From assembly GCF_002211765.1 (NCBI RefSeq), contig NZ_CP022133.1, forward strand, positions 868,001 to 932,000: 64,000 nucleotides of DNA, given 5' to 3'. The DNA is from Idiomarina piscisalsi. GTDB taxonomy: Bacteria; Pseudomonadota; Gammaproteobacteria; Enterobacterales; Alteromonadaceae. Positions 29,537 to 39,523 of this stretch are shown here, piece after piece. Every line of letters begins with the position of its first letter. The stretch's first letter is position 1. The notes below the pieces were generated by a model that saw only the letters and a program-made list of their open reading frames with translations, had not been told where the DNA came from and did not search any database. Position numbers and translations under genes: made by a program.

Positions 29537-29595
29537 CTGCAAATTCTTGCGCGACTTGCTACCATAGTATTTAATAAATTTATAACAATTTGCAG
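29537..29595 (+). repeat. 9-bp inverted repeat before oadG
   Basis: CTGCAAATT at 29537-29545 and AATTTGCAG at 29587-29595 are perfect inverted arms with centres 50 bases apart. The interval holds AT-rich, promoter-like sequence, and the second arm ends 17 bases before the oadG start. It could be a pair of operator half-sites about five helical turns apart, or an mRNA hairpin. Confidence 0.6.
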
Positions 29596-29612
29596 TCGTT
29601 CCGAGGTGTCTT

Positions 29613-29876
29613 TTGCAAGAACTACTTACCCAAGCAGCTCAGCTCATGCTCGTTGGTATGGGTGCTGTCATTGTCTTTTTATGCATATTAGTTGTCTGTA
29701 TGGCCGTCATGAAATGGTTGATACCGACGCCTTCTCTAGCACCACAGACACCGAGTCAAACTCGCTCTGACGCTTCCGCAGGGAAGTCACCGACATTGGT
29801 TGCAGCAGTATCAGCTGCCGTACATCAATATCGTCAGCGCCATTCGGCCGCAGAAAACAAGGAGATGTCTAAATGA
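29613..29876 (+). CDS. oadG: Oxaloacetate decarboxylase gamma subunit
   Basis: OadG is the small membrane subunit that holds the Na+-pumping oxaloacetate decarboxylase together. The 87-residue protein has one N-terminal membrane helix ([25 protein letters not shown]), the LVGMG motif of the family and a flexible polar tail. The start is TTG with GAGGTG 4 bases upstream; no ATG in frame would keep the helix whole. It overlaps oadA by 4 bases. Confidence 0.9.
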   Translation: MQELLTQAAQLMLVGMGAVIVFLCILVVCMAVMKWLIPTPSLAPQTPSQTRSDASAGKSPTLVAAVSAAVHQYRQRHSAAENKEMSK

Positions 29877-31684
29877 GTAAGCCTTTGCTGTTAACTGAGC
29901 TTGTTTTAAGAGATGCTCACCAGTCTTTATTAGCGACCAGAATGCGCTTAGATGACATGTTACCAATAGCGGAAAAGCTGGATAAAGTCGGTTATTGGTC
30001 AATGGAGTCCTGGGGCGGAGCAACCTTTGACTCTTGTATTCGGTATTTAGGCGAAGATCCGTGGGAACGTATTAGAGAGCTCAGCAAAGCAATGCCGAAC
30101 ACGCGCCAGCAAATGCTGCTACGCGGGCAGAATTTACTAGGTTATCGCCACTATGCCGATGACGTTGTTCGCCGTTTTGTAGAACGAGCAAAAGAAAATG
30201 GTGTGGATGTCTTTCGTATCTTTGATGCAATGAACGACGTTCGCAACTTAAAAACAGCGATAAAAGCAGCGAAGGATGTTGAAGGGCATGCCCAGGGTAC
30301 CTTGGCTTACACCGTCAGTCCTGTGCATACGTTGGATAAGTGGGTTGAGATGGCGCAAGAGCTTGAAGACTTGGGCTGTGATTCGTTATTCATTAAAGAC
30401 ATGGCCGGCTTACTGCGACCGAATGATGCTTACGATTTAGTCAATGCGTTGAAAGAAAAGACGGACCTACCCATTTCTATGCAATGTCATGCAACGACGG
30501 GTTTGAGTGTGGCGACTTATCAGAAAGCCATTGATGCAGGTATTGATATGCTCGATACTGCTATTTCGTCGATGAGCATGACCTATGGTCACTCACCAAC
30601 GGAAACATTGGTGGCAATGACCGAAGGCACGGATAGAGATACAGGCTTGTCACTACCCGATTTAGCGGAAATTGCTTCATACTTCCGCGATGTTCGTAAG
30701 AAGTACGCTCAGTTTGAAGGCTCTCTGAAAGGCGTGGATGCTAGAATTCTGTTAGCTCAGGTGCCTGGCGGTATGCTGACGAACATGGAAAATCAGCTGA
30801 AAGAGCAGGGCGCCATTGATAAGTTTGATGAGGTATTAGAAGAGATACCTAAAGTCCGTGAAGATCTTGGTTTTATTCCATTGGTGACACCAACTTCTCA
30901 AATTGTGGGAACACAGGCGGTACTTAACGTATTGAGCGGTGAGCGTTATGCCAATATTTCAAAAGAGACTGCAGCGGTTCTGAAAGGCGAGTACGGTGCG
31001 ACAGCGGCAGAAGTGAATAAAGATCTGCAAAAACGTGTGTTAGATGGTAATGAGCCTATTACCTGTCGTCCGGCTGACTTAATTGACGATGAAATGGACG
31101 CGCTGACTGAAGAGCTCAAGAAAACGGCGAAAGAACAGGACATTCGTCTAGCTGATAATGTCGAAGATGACGTATTGACCTACGCGCTGTTCCCACAAAT
31201 CGGTCTTAAGTTCCTGAAAAACCGCGACAACCCGGATGCCTTTGAGCCAGCCCCGAAAGAGCCTGGTGAAAGTTCATCTGAAGGAGAGCAAGCGCAGCCC
31301 GCTCCGGCACAATCAAGTGGCGGTGTCGAGCTTTATGATGTGGAAGTCGACGGTCAGAAGTTCAGTGTAAAAGTGGGCCCTTCTGGTCAGGTTGACTCAG
31401 TAGAAGCGCAAAGTTCAGGTAACAAACAGTCAGCGTCGGCATCCCCAAGTGATGGTGCAAGCGGCGGTGAAGGAACAACGATTAAAGCGCCGTTAGCGGG
31501 AAATATTTTCAAAGTCGTTGCAAAGGAAGGCAGTCAGGTTAAAGCCGGAGATGTCGTTCTGGTCATGGAAGCAATGAAAATGGAAACCGATATTAAAGCG
31601 GAAAATGACGGCACCGTGAACGCGATTCATGTAAAAGAAGGCGATGCGGTAACAGTGGGCGATAGCTTAGTAACGGTGGGTTAA
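29873..31684 (+). CDS. oadA: Oxaloacetate decarboxylase alpha subunit
   Basis: OadA carries the carboxyltransferase and biotin parts of the Na+ pump that decarboxylates oxaloacetate to pyruvate. The 603-residue protein begins with a pyruvate-carboxylase-like TIM barrel ([41 protein letters not shown]). After the association domain comes a Pro/Ala/Ser/Gly-rich linker, and then a biotinyl domain with Lys569 in VMEAMKME. It is the central gene of oadGAB. Confidence 0.96.
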   Translation: MSKPLLLTELVLRDAHQSLLATRMRLDDMLPIAEKLDKVGYWSMESWGGATFDSCIRYLGEDPWERIRELSKAMPNTRQQMLLRGQNLLGYRHYADDVVRRFVERAKENGVDVFRIFDAMNDVRNLKTAIKAAKDVEGHAQGTLAYTVSPVHTLDKWVEMAQELEDLGCDSLFIKDMAGLLRPNDAYDLVNALKEKTDLPISMQCHATTGLSVATYQKAIDAGIDMLDTAISSMSMTYGHSPTETLVAMTEGTDRDTGLSLPDLAEIASYFRDVRKKYAQFEGSLKGVDARILLAQVPGGMLTNMENQLKEQGAIDKFDEVLEEIPKVREDLGFIPLVTPTSQIVGTQAVLNVLSGERYANISKETAAVLKGEYGATAAEVNKDLQKRVLDGNEPITCRPADLIDDEMDALTEELKKTAKEQDIRLADNVEDDVLTYALFPQIGLKFLKNRDNPDAFEPAPKEPGESSSEGEQAQPAPAQSSGGVELYDVEVDGQKFSVKVGPSGQVDSVEAQSSGNKQSASASPSDGASGGEGTTIKAPLAGNIFKVVAKEGSQVKAGDVVLVMEAMKMETDIKAENDGTVNAIHVKEGDAVTVGDSLVTVG

Positions 31685-31685
31685 C

Positions 31686-32813
31686 ATGGATAAGTTAATG
31701 ACTTTGTGGGAAACCACCGGTATTTCCGCAATGACGCTGGGCCAGTTCAGCATGATATTGGTCGGCGGGTTATTGTTGTACTTAGCGATATCGAAAAAAT
31801 TTGAGCCGTTACTGCTATTGCCAATCGGCTTTGGCGCGATACTGGCCAACATTCCGCTGGCTGGGTTTACTGAGCCGGGCGGAGTGTTGTATTACGTCTA
31901 TTCGGTCGGTATTGACACTGGCGTGTTTCCATTGCTGATTTTTATGGGGGTCGGAGCATTAACAGACTTTGGTCCGTTGTTGGCAAACCCTAAGATGCTG
32001 TTTCTGGGCGGTGCTGCTCAGTTTGGTATTTTCGCAACATTGTTTGGAGCCATTGCTTTGAACATTGTTCCGGGCATTGAGTTTTCAATGTCAGATGCGG
32101 CTGCTATTTCAATTATCGGTGGTGCTGACGGGCCCACTGCAATATTTCTGGCGTCAAAATTAGCTCCGGATTTATTAGGTGCCATTGCGGTTGCAGCGTA
32201 CTCTTACATGGCGTTGGTGCCTATTATTCAGCCACCAATTATGAAGCTGCTTACTACTGAAGAAGAGCGCCAGGTTAAAATGGAGCAGTTACGACCCGTC
32301 GCACGTCGTGAAAAGCTGTTTTTCCCGCTTATCGCAATTACCTTAACATTATTATTTCTACCGTCGGCAACGCCGTTGGTTGGCATGTTCTGTTTAGGTA
32401 ACTTAATGCGTGAATCAGGAGTTGTTGAGCGGCTTACTAAGACAACCCAAAATGAGCTGATTAACATCGTGACTATCTTCTTAGGCTTAGCCGTAGGCTC
32501 AAAGCTTCAGGCGGATCAGTTTCTAAGCTTCCAGACATTGGGTATTTTATTACTTGGTGCAATTGCTTTTGCGATAGGTACGGCAAGTGGGGTGCTTATG
32601 GCGAAGTTAATGGCGAAGTTTAGTAAAGATCCTATCAACCCGCTTATTGGTGCGGCAGGTGTTTCTGCAGTTCCCATGGCTGCGCGTGTTGTGAATAAGG
32701 TGGGCTTGGACTCGAATCAACAGAACTTCCTGTTAATGCACGCTATGGGGCCTAATGTGGCCGGTGTGCTGGGGTCAGCTGTGGCTGCCGGCATACTGCT
32801 TGCGCTGGTTTAG
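31686..32813 (+). CDS. oadB: Oxaloacetate decarboxylase beta subunit, Na+-translocating
   Basis: OadB decarboxylates carboxybiotin and moves Na+ outward. The 375-residue protein has about nine to ten membrane segments, and the conserved functional segment [20 protein letters not shown] with its key aspartate, as well as GSKLQADQF and [13 protein letters not shown]. It starts 1 base after the oadA stop. It is convergent with the small membrane gene at 32833-33006. Confidence 0.96.
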   Translation: MDKLMTLWETTGISAMTLGQFSMILVGGLLLYLAISKKFEPLLLLPIGFGAILANIPLAGFTEPGGVLYYVYSVGIDTGVFPLLIFMGVGALTDFGPLLANPKMLFLGGAAQFGIFATLFGAIALNIVPGIEFSMSDAAAISIIGGADGPTAIFLASKLAPDLLGAIAVAAYSYMALVPIIQPPIMKLLTTEEERQVKMEQLRPVARREKLFFPLIAITLTLLFLPSATPLVGMFCLGNLMRESGVVERLTKTTQNELINIVTIFLGLAVGSKLQADQFLSFQTLGILLLGAIAFAIGTASGVLMAKLMAKFSKDPINPLIGAAGVSAVPMAARVVNKVGLDSNQQNFLLMHAMGPNVAGVLGSAVAAGILLALV

Positions 32814-32832
32814 TCCAGCTGCTCCCTAATGA

Positions 32833-33006
32833 CTAACGCCCTGTAATAAACATCATCGCCGTGTAAAAAGCGGCGATGACTGCGCTTATAACGGCGATAT
32901 AGACAAATCCTTTGTACCCTTGCTTAATCGTCCAGCCATTCGTCTTAAGGTATAGCAACCAAAGCAGACTGAGCAGCAGGGGGATTAGAAAAAAGTAACG
33001 TATCAT
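32833..33006 (-). CDS. Small two-helix membrane protein, unknown
   Basis: This 57-residue open frame fills the gap between oadB and the hybrid kinase. It begins MIRYFFLIPLLLSLLWLLYL, a clear membrane helix, followed by a polar KTNGWTIKQGYKG loop and a second hydrophobic helix (FVYIAVISAVIAAFYTAMMFI), ending TGR. AAGG stands 6 bases before the ATG, inside the end of the kinase gene, so the two are probably co-transcribed and coupled. I do not recognise a family. The ribosome site, amphipathic layout and tight packing argue that it is real. Confidence 0.7.
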   Translation of the reverse strand: MIRYFFLIPLLLSLLWLLYLKTNGWTIKQGYKGFVYIAVISAVIAAFYTAMMFITGR

Positions 33007-33014
33007 AATTAACC

Positions 33015-35618
33015 TTACGATTGATGCTGCTGAATAGTTTCTAGATCTTGTGCTGCCTGGTGTGCGAAACGCAAGCGTTTTTCAAGTTCGGTTATTTGGT
33101 CAGCGACTTTGTCAATTTCACCTTCCGCCATAAAAGACTCTAAATCAGCGGCTTTATTTTTAAGTTGCGTAAAGCCTAAGTTAGCTGCTGCGCCTTTCAA
33201 TGAGTGAAAATAACGTTTGGCGCTGTCATGTTGGCCGCGCGTGATAAAGTCCGACACCTTGGTCGCACTACCTTGATAGCTCTCGTAAAGCTGCTCCACC
33301 AGTTTTAAATACAATTCAACGTTGTACTGTAGTCGAGCGAGGGCAGACTCAAAATCAATCCCTTTGACTTGTGGTATTTTTATTGGCGTATTGGCAGTAG
33401 GTTCCGGTTGCTCATCTACAGATCCAGTATCGTTGGCGTTCTCATCCGAATAGTCACCGGGAACTGCCCATTTCGAAATGGCTTTTAGTAGCACTTTCTC
33501 GTCAATGGGTTTAGGTATATGGCCTTGCATACCCGCCGCCAGCGAACGCTCTTCATCGCCGCTCATTGCATTGGCTGTCATGGCCAGAATGGGCAGTTGT
33601 TTGTATGTGAATTCAGTTCGAATCTGTTGTGCGGCTTTAAGTCCATCCATTACTGGCATCTGAATATCCATAAGTACGATGGCGTAATTTTTTTTGCGCA
33701 CCGCCTCTACAGCAAGCTGACCGTTCTCTGCTATATCAACCTGAAACTTATGACTGCTGAGTATCTCACGTGCTACCTGTTGGTTAATTTCGTTGTCTTC
33801 CACAACCAATACGGGCGCGCCAATCAGATTATCAGGAATACTACCGGATGGTTCCGGGCTGATTTCTTCGTCAATATCCCGGTGCAGAAGTGTTGAGGTT
33901 AAACTGCGTCCGAGTGTCGATGCAGTAAATGGCTTCGATAAAATATCGTTTACACCCGCACGTTTGGCTTTTTCCGACAGTTCTTCAGCGTAATAGCCGG
34001 TAGCTAACGTTAGCTTAGGACGTATATCGGCATCGTAAGTCTGAGTTATTTTCTCGCACAATTGCAAACCGTCCATACCCGGCAGTCGCCAGTCAACGAG
34101 CAGTAACTCGTATGGGTTGCCTTCCTGAACGGATTCGTCAAAGACTTTAAGCGCTTGCTCGGCAGTGCGGCACACCTTGACGTCAACTTTATAACTGCGC
34201 AGCATTTCATAAAGCATTTCGCGAGTACTCAAATTGTCATCAACCGCCAAAATTCGTTTGTCGGTTAAGTGCTTGAGCAGATATTCGTGGTGGCTGTTGT
34301 CTTGCTCGCGCTGCACCGGCAGCTGTATCTCGATATAGAAAGTCGATCCTTGTTCAACGGCACTTGTCACACCGATATCACCTCCCATCAAGAGAATGAG
34401 TCGACGGGATATCGCAAGACCAAGCCCGGTGCCACCATACTTGCGTGTGGTTGAGGTATCGGCCTGAGTAAACTCTTTAAATAAATTGGCTCGTTGTTCT
34501 TCGTCCATGCCAATACCGGTATCGGTGACTGAAATACGCAGCAGAACGTCGTTGTCTGAGCTGTCGAGCAAGTTAACTGCGACATTGATTTCGCCGTCTT
34601 CGGTGAACTTTATGGCGTTGCTAATGAGGTTCACAAGTACCTGGTTTAAGCGCAGTGGATCACCAATCAGCTTGGTGGGAATATTGGCCGGTAAATTAAT
34701 AATGAACTCGAGATCTTTGTCGTAGGCGCGATAGGCAAACATGTCGGCTAACGACGTCAGTACGTCTTGCAAATCAAACGGTATTTCTTCAACGGTCAGT
34801 TTACCGGCATCAATTTTTGAAAAGTCGAGGATGTCATTAATCACACCTAACAACGCTTGCGAGGACGAGTCGATGACCTTGATGTAGCGTTTCTGCTTCT
34901 GATTCAACTCCGTTTTAAGGCACAAGTTAGCCATACCGACAATGGCATTAATCGGTGTGCGAATTTCATGACTCATATTAGCAAGAAATTCGCCCTTAGA
35001 GCGGTTCGCATTTTCTGCGGTTTCTTTGGCTTTTTCCATTTCCTCGGCAACCGATTTAATGCCGGAAATGTCGTAGTAGCTGCCTAAAATACCAATGATG
35101 TTACCGTCGTCATCGTGCAGCGGTACACTGGAATGCTCAACCCAACGACTCCCCTGAGCAAGGGTTAACTCCAACTCTTCGTTGGTTGAGGGGTGTTGCT
35201 CTGCAAAGGTCTTCTGGTCTTTCTTCCGGAGAGTTAAGTTATTGGCGAGTATCGGAATATCACTATCGGACTTCCCGGTAATTGCGTCTGGCGCAAGACC
35301 CAAGTCTTTAGCAAAAGCCTCGTTGCCACCGAGTAAATTTAGCTCAGAATCGCGCCAGTAAACTCGAGTCGGCAAGTCATTAAAAACTTGTTCAAAAAGC
35401 TGCATTGAATCAGATGACAAAAACGGCTGGCGGAAAGGCGCGGTTAACGCGTTACGGCGTGACCACCACCAAATAGCAATGCCTATAATTAAGCTGAACG
35501 TTATCATTGCGACCAGAACGGTGTCGCTCCAGGGGGAGGGCAGCAGCGCGTAAAGCACAAGGCTTGATACTTGCAGAACAACAAAAATCAGCTGTAAAAA
35601 CGTCCAGAATGAGCTCAT
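33015..35618 (-). CDS. Hybrid sensor histidine kinase (PAS-HK-REC-REC-Hpt)
   Basis: This 867-residue inner-membrane kinase has two membrane helices at about 8-26 and 32-51 with almost no periplasmic part. A PAS domain follows (about 75-190), then HisKA with His217 (NMSHEIRTP) and HATPase (NLISNAIKF, DTGIGM, GGTGLGLA, about 325-433). Receiver 1 has Asp509, receiver 2 has Asp651 and the C-terminal Hpt has His805 (HSLKGAAANLG). The layout suits a multistep phosphorelay of the BarA/LuxQ kind, sensing inside the membrane or cytoplasm. No output regulator is adjacent; the single-receiver protein near 46 kb is one candidate. Confidence 0.9.
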   Translation of the reverse strand: MSSFWTFLQLIFVVLQVSSLVLYALLPSPWSDTVLVAMITFSLIIGIAIWWWSRRNALTAPFRQPFLSSDSMQLFEQVFNDLPTRVYWRDSELNLLGGNEAFAKDLGLAPDAITGKSDSDIPILANNLTLRKKDQKTFAEQHPSTNEELELTLAQGSRWVEHSSVPLHDDDGNIIGILGSYYDISGIKSVAEEMEKAKETAENANRSKGEFLANMSHEIRTPINAIVGMANLCLKTELNQKQKRYIKVIDSSSQALLGVINDILDFSKIDAGKLTVEEIPFDLQDVLTSLADMFAYRAYDKDLEFIINLPANIPTKLIGDPLRLNQVLVNLISNAIKFTEDGEINVAVNLLDSSDNDVLLRISVTDTGIGMDEEQRANLFKEFTQADTSTTRKYGGTGLGLAISRRLILLMGGDIGVTSAVEQGSTFYIEIQLPVQREQDNSHHEYLLKHLTDKRILAVDDNLSTREMLYEMLRSYKVDVKVCRTAEQALKVFDESVQEGNPYELLLVDWRLPGMDGLQLCEKITQTYDADIRPKLTLATGYYAEELSEKAKRAGVNDILSKPFTASTLGRSLTSTLLHRDIDEEISPEPSGSIPDNLIGAPVLVVEDNEINQQVAREILSSHKFQVDIAENGQLAVEAVRKKNYAIVLMDIQMPVMDGLKAAQQIRTEFTYKQLPILAMTANAMSGDEERSLAAGMQGHIPKPIDEKVLLKAISKWAVPGDYSDENANDTGSVDEQPEPTANTPIKIPQVKGIDFESALARLQYNVELYLKLVEQLYESYQGSATKVSDFITRGQHDSAKRYFHSLKGAAANLGFTQLKNKAADLESFMAEGEIDKVADQITELEKRLRFAHQAAQDLETIQQHQS

Positions 35619-35786
35619 GGTAATCCATAACCGAAAGAGGGTTGTATACGTGCGTTAGTCTGCCATGTTGATGGTGAATCGCCAAGCAATATCAGGAAAA
35701 TTACCACCTCTATCATGGACGTTTAAAGTATTTACCAGTAAGCTTAGCAGCAGAAAATAATCCGTTTTTGTCAGTGGAGTAGTCTC

Positions 35787-37391
35787 TTGCAAGCCACATT
35801 TCAATCAGTTGTAGAAACGCTTAAGCAAAGTGATAAGCCGAATGTTTGGCAGGGAATAAAACGTGGTATCGAGCGCGAAGCCTTGCGTATTAATGAAAAT
35901 GGCACGCTCGCAACGACCGATCACCCAGGTAAGTTAGGCCGTACCTTGACTCACCCAACCATCACAACAGACTATTCTGAGAACCTTCTGGAGTTTATTA
36001 CACCAGTAGCAACGGATATTGATACCACATTAAAGCAATTACGTGATATTCACCGGGTCACTTATAACGCTATCGGAGAAGAACTGTTATGGCCGATGAG
36101 TATGCCGTGCTATCTGGGCTCCGATAAGGACATTCGTATTGCTAAATATGGAGACTCTCACTCCGGGCGAATGAAAAGTTTATACCGGCGAGGGTTAACT
36201 TACCGCTACGGAGCGACCATGCAAGTCATTGCTGGTGTTCATTATAACTTCTCAGTATCCGATGAGATGTGGGATCAGCTCGCGCAAATGGACGGCGAAG
36301 TGAATGACAGTGATTATCGCAGTAAAAGATATTTCGGTTTAATTCGTAACTTCAAACGCATTGCCTGGGTTATTCCCTACTTGTTTGGTGCATCGCCGGC
36401 ATTGTGTAAGTCGTTTTTTACCCAGACCAATAATGAAGAGTTGTTGAACAAGTGGGACTTTGACACGGTTGGTAAAGGAACGGTGTTTTTGCCTTATGGT
36501 ACGTCTTTGCGCATGAGTGATTTGGGCTACACCAATAAAGAGCAGGCGACGTTAAAAATTACCTATAACTCTTTGGGAGAGTACGTAGAAGGTTTGCGTA
36601 AAGCAATAACGACCCAGTCTCAGCAGTTTTCGAAAATAGGTGTAAAAGTCGACGACGAATACCGTCAATTAAACGACAATATTTTGCAGATAGAAAATGA
36701 GTTTTACTCGCCAATTCGGCCCAAGCAGATTGCCCGGGATGGCGAAACGCCAAGTCAAGCGTTAGAGCGTGGTGGGGTTGAGTACATTGAAATAAGAGCG
36801 CTGGATGTGAATCCATTTAGCGACGTGGGGATTACCGCTCAACAAATGCGCTTCCTCGATTTGTTATTACTGCACTGTTTGTTGCAGCCAAGTGACGAGA
36901 TGACTTGGGAGCAGCAACAACAAGCGGATAAGAATTTTACCAAAGTGGTTATGCAAGGCCGTAACCCACGCTTAAGTCTGGCGCATAATGGTATCGACAG
37001 ACTAATGGCTGACTGGCTTGAAGAGCTGTTTGCCGATTTTTCACTGTTGGCAAAAACGCTGGACAACTCGAGTCATTCGAAGGACTATCAGAATGATCTG
37101 GCGGACTTGTACGAATGGGTGTTAAACCCGGAGCGAACACTTTCCGGGCAAATCATGCATCAGCTAAAGTCTGAAAACTGGGACAACAGCCGCATAGGCA
37201 TGCTTTTAGCGAAGCAATATCGTCAGCAAATGATAAGTTCTGGTCTTGAGTTATACAGTCAGAATGACTTTAGTGAATGGGCCCAGAGGTCAGAAACTGC
37301 ATTCAATGATCGATATGAACAAGACAATAAGGTCGACTTTGACACTTTTTTAATGAATTATTTTGAAAATGCGAAGCAGCCGGGTCGTTAG
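35787..37391 (+). CDS. gshA: Glutamate-cysteine ligase
   Basis: GshA joins glutamate and cysteine, the first step of glutathione synthesis. The 534-residue protein is the gammaproteobacterial type 1 enzyme, with GIEREALRI near 25-33, the HPTITTDYSENLLEFITP segment that binds substrate and metal, and YIEIRALDVNPF. The start is TTG with GGAG 7 bases upstream, and no alternative ATG lies close by. It is divergent from the hybrid kinase. Confidence 0.95.
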   Translation: MQATFQSVVETLKQSDKPNVWQGIKRGIEREALRINENGTLATTDHPGKLGRTLTHPTITTDYSENLLEFITPVATDIDTTLKQLRDIHRVTYNAIGEELLWPMSMPCYLGSDKDIRIAKYGDSHSGRMKSLYRRGLTYRYGATMQVIAGVHYNFSVSDEMWDQLAQMDGEVNDSDYRSKRYFGLIRNFKRIAWVIPYLFGASPALCKSFFTQTNNEELLNKWDFDTVGKGTVFLPYGTSLRMSDLGYTNKEQATLKITYNSLGEYVEGLRKAITTQSQQFSKIGVKVDDEYRQLNDNILQIENEFYSPIRPKQIARDGETPSQALERGGVEYIEIRALDVNPFSDVGITAQQMRFLDLLLLHCLLQPSDEMTWEQQQQADKNFTKVVMQGRNPRLSLAHNGIDRLMADWLEELFADFSLLAKTLDNSSHSKDYQNDLADLYEWVLNPERTLSGQIMHQLKSENWDNSRIGMLLAKQYRQQMISSGLELYSQNDFSEWAQRSETAFNDRYEQDNKVDFDTFLMNYFENAKQPGR

Positions 37392-37409
37392 CTGTTTTAT
37401 ATGACGCAT

Positions 37410-37437
37410 AAAAAAACGCAGCCAATGTTGGCTGCGT
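37410..37437 (-). terminator. Orphan minus-strand terminator after gshA
   Basis: ACGCAGCCAA and TTGGCTGCGT form a perfect 10-bp stem. Read on the minus strand it is followed by seven T, a strong intrinsic terminator. Read on the plus strand it is followed only by CAAATAAAA. It lies 18 bases after the gshA stop, yet no minus-strand gene is visible upstream of it. It may end gshA weakly, or end an unannotated minus-strand RNA. Confidence 0.75.
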
Positions 37438-37521
37438 CAAATAAAACGTTCAGGGGATGAACAAATACGTTAACTCTCAATGTGTTCATATATTCAGAGT
37501 AACCTATTTGAAGAAAGTTCA

Positions 37522-38160
37522 ATGAAAATACATTTTTTTAAGCCAATGAATCGAATCACTTTTACAGCAGCGGCTTTTGCTGTTCTGTTAAGTGGTTGTG
37601 CAACCCCGCCCCCTGAAAATCCAGAGAACATTTGTGCTATTTTTGAAGAGCATCGCGATTGGTACGACGCCGCCGAAGACGCCCGCGAACGTTGGGGCGT
37701 CCCTATCCATGTTCCTATGGCTATGATGTATCAGGAAAGCTCGTTTAAGCATGATGCGTTGCCGCCCAGAGATTATTTATTAGGCTTCATTCCATGGGGA
37801 CGGGTCAGTTCCGCTTACGGGTATTCGCAAGCAAAAACCATGACTTGGGAAGACTATCAACGAGAAACAGGCAACAGTTGGGCAAGTCGCTCTTCATTTG
37901 AAGATGCAATCGATTTTATGGGTTGGTTTATCTATAAAACGTATCAAGTCAATGGCGTTTCAAAGTGGGACGCCTACGGACAATACCTGAATTATCATGA
38001 GGGGTGGGGCGGCTATCAACGGAAAAGTTACTTGAAAAAGCCGTGGCTTGTTCGCGTATCAAAAATTGTTAAGCGCCGCTCATTAACCTATGCGACGCAG
38101 CTCAAGACTTGTGAAGAAGATTTGCAAAAAGGTTGGTTGTGGCGTCTTTTCTTTGGTTAG
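37522..38160 (+). CDS. Lytic-transglycosylase-like lipoprotein
   Basis: This 212-residue protein is lipidated (lipobox LLSGC, in VLLSGCATPPP) and carries an SLT-type fold: a candidate catalytic glutamate in MMYQESSFKHDA, then the GYSQAKTMTWEDYQ segment and a late YLNYHEGWGGYQR motif. Lytic transglycosylases cleave peptidoglycan with formation of 1,6-anhydro ends. The start is set at the ATG at 37522, which gives a proper signal peptide; the frame extends 14 codons upstream. It is convergent with the CorC-like gene, overlapping its stop by 4 bases. Confidence 0.8.
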   Translation: MKIHFFKPMNRITFTAAAFAVLLSGCATPPPENPENICAIFEEHRDWYDAAEDARERWGVPIHVPMAMMYQESSFKHDALPPRDYLLGFIPWGRVSSAYGYSQAKTMTWEDYQRETGNSWASRSSFEDAIDFMGWFIYKTYQVNGVSKWDAYGQYLNYHEGWGGYQRKSYLKKPWLVRVSKIVKRRSLTYATQLKTCEEDLQKGWLWRLFFG

Positions 38161-39455
38161 TCATTTTGGGCTTCTGTCGGTGTCTTGTAGAGCTCAGGCA
38201 GAACGCGAGCTTGTTTAATCATAGTATCTCCGACTTCAACCAGCTCTACCGGGTAGCCGCCAAGGCGCAGACATAAGCGCGAGTCAGGTATATCGCCAAA
38301 CTGTTCGATGATAAGACCGCTGAGTGTTTTCGGACCGTCCGTTGGGAAGTCCCAATCCATTTCTTTATTCAGTTCGCGCAAGTTTGCTGACCCGTCTACG
38401 ACGTAAACACCGTCGCTTTCTTGAGTCACCGACTCGCTCGGCGCCGGTGCCATGGTCGTTGTGAAGTCACCGACAATTTCTTCCAGAATATCTTCCAGCG
38501 TTACCAGGCCTTGAATATCGCCGTACTCATCAACTACCAGCCCTATGCGCTCTTTACTACGCTGAAATTTTAATAGTTGGACATTGAGTGGCGTGCCTTC
38601 TGGAATAAAGTAAATATCCCGTGCGGCGCGCACTAATATAGACTTGTCTGCGTTAAATTGGTTTTTTGTCATTAGCCGCATGACATCGCGGGCATGCAGG
38701 AAACCGACGGCATCGTCTATTTCGTTACGGTAAAGCAATACCCTGGTGTGTTGGCCATTAGACAATTGCTTGACGATAGACTTCCACTCATCATTAATGT
38801 CGATGCCGATAATTTCATTACGTGGCACCATCACGTCTTCTACGGTGACCTTTTCTAAGTCGAGTATGCTGACTAACATTTCCTGGTGAGAAGTGGGTAT
38901 TAAATTTCCGGCTTCATTAACCACTGTCCGAAGCTCTTCGGTACTGAGTGCATCAGCCATACCTGACTGCTTAGGATTGACTCCGAGAAGTTTCATAAAT
39001 GAGTTGGTTATCGCATTGACACCAATGACCACCGGATACATGACTTTGAGAAGTGGTAGCAAGATCAATGAGCTTGGAAAAGAGATCTCTTCCGGGTGCA
39101 GCGCGGCGATCGTTTTCGGGGTAACTTCTGAGAATATGAGGATGATGAGAGTCAGTCCGAAAGTAGCGACGACAATACCGGCGTCACCAAACCAACGCAA
39201 ACAGATAATAGTGGCTATCGCTGAGGCACCAATGTTGACTAAATTGTTGCCAATAAGAATAAGACCAATGAGCCTATCGGGGCGATCTAATAAATGCTGG
39301 ACGCGCTTGGCTCCGCGGTGATTACTTTGCACCAGATGTCTTAGGCGATATCGGTTAATCGACATCATCCCGGTTTCAGAGCCTGAAAAGTAAGCGGATA
39401 AAAATATCAGTACGGCTAAAATAACGAGCAACAGGCTCGTTGATATCTCGTCCAA
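38157..39455 (-). CDS. CNNM/CorC-family membrane protein (YfjD-like)
   Basis: This 432-residue protein has an N-terminal DUF21/CNNM membrane domain with four helices (SAYFSGSETGMMSINRYRL, LIGNNLVNIGASAIAT), a CBS-domain pair at about 195-320 (VMVPRNEIIGIDI, GLVVDEYGDIQGLVTLEDILEEIVGD) and a C-terminal CorC/HlyC transporter-associated domain. The family is linked to Mg2+ or Co2+ efflux and resistance. The order yfjD-ypjD with divergent ffh is conserved in gammaproteobacteria. Confidence 0.9.
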   Translation of the reverse strand: MDEISTSLLLVILAVLIFLSAYFSGSETGMMSINRYRLRHLVQSNHRGAKRVQHLLDRPDRLIGLILIGNNLVNIGASAIATIICLRWFGDAGIVVATFGLTLIILIFSEVTPKTIAALHPEEISFPSSLILLPLLKVMYPVVIGVNAITNSFMKLLGVNPKQSGMADALSTEELRTVVNEAGNLIPTSHQEMLVSILDLEKVTVEDVMVPRNEIIGIDINDEWKSIVKQLSNGQHTRVLLYRNEIDDAVGFLHARDVMRLMTKNQFNADKSILVRAARDIYFIPEGTPLNVQLLKFQRSKERIGLVVDEYGDIQGLVTLEDILEEIVGDFTTTMAPAPSESVTQESDGVYVVDGSANLRELNKEMDWDFPTDGPKTLSGLIIEQFGDIPDSRLCLRLGGYPVELVEVGDTMIKQARVLPELYKTPTEAQND

Positions 39456-39523
39456 CGGTTATTTCCTTACGTTAAATTAGAAGGTGACAATTTAGAGTGC
39501 TGAGCGATGAAGTCAAGGGTTGT

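Noticed and set aside
29516..29770. 84-residue plus-strand open frame overlapping oadG
   Set aside because: oadG in another frame has the family sequence, a ribosome site and coupling to oadA; this frame runs across the promoter region.
32854..32878. 8-bp hairpin CATCGCCG/CGGCGATG after oadB
   Set aside because: No U-run follows on either strand, and it lies in the coding region of the small membrane protein.
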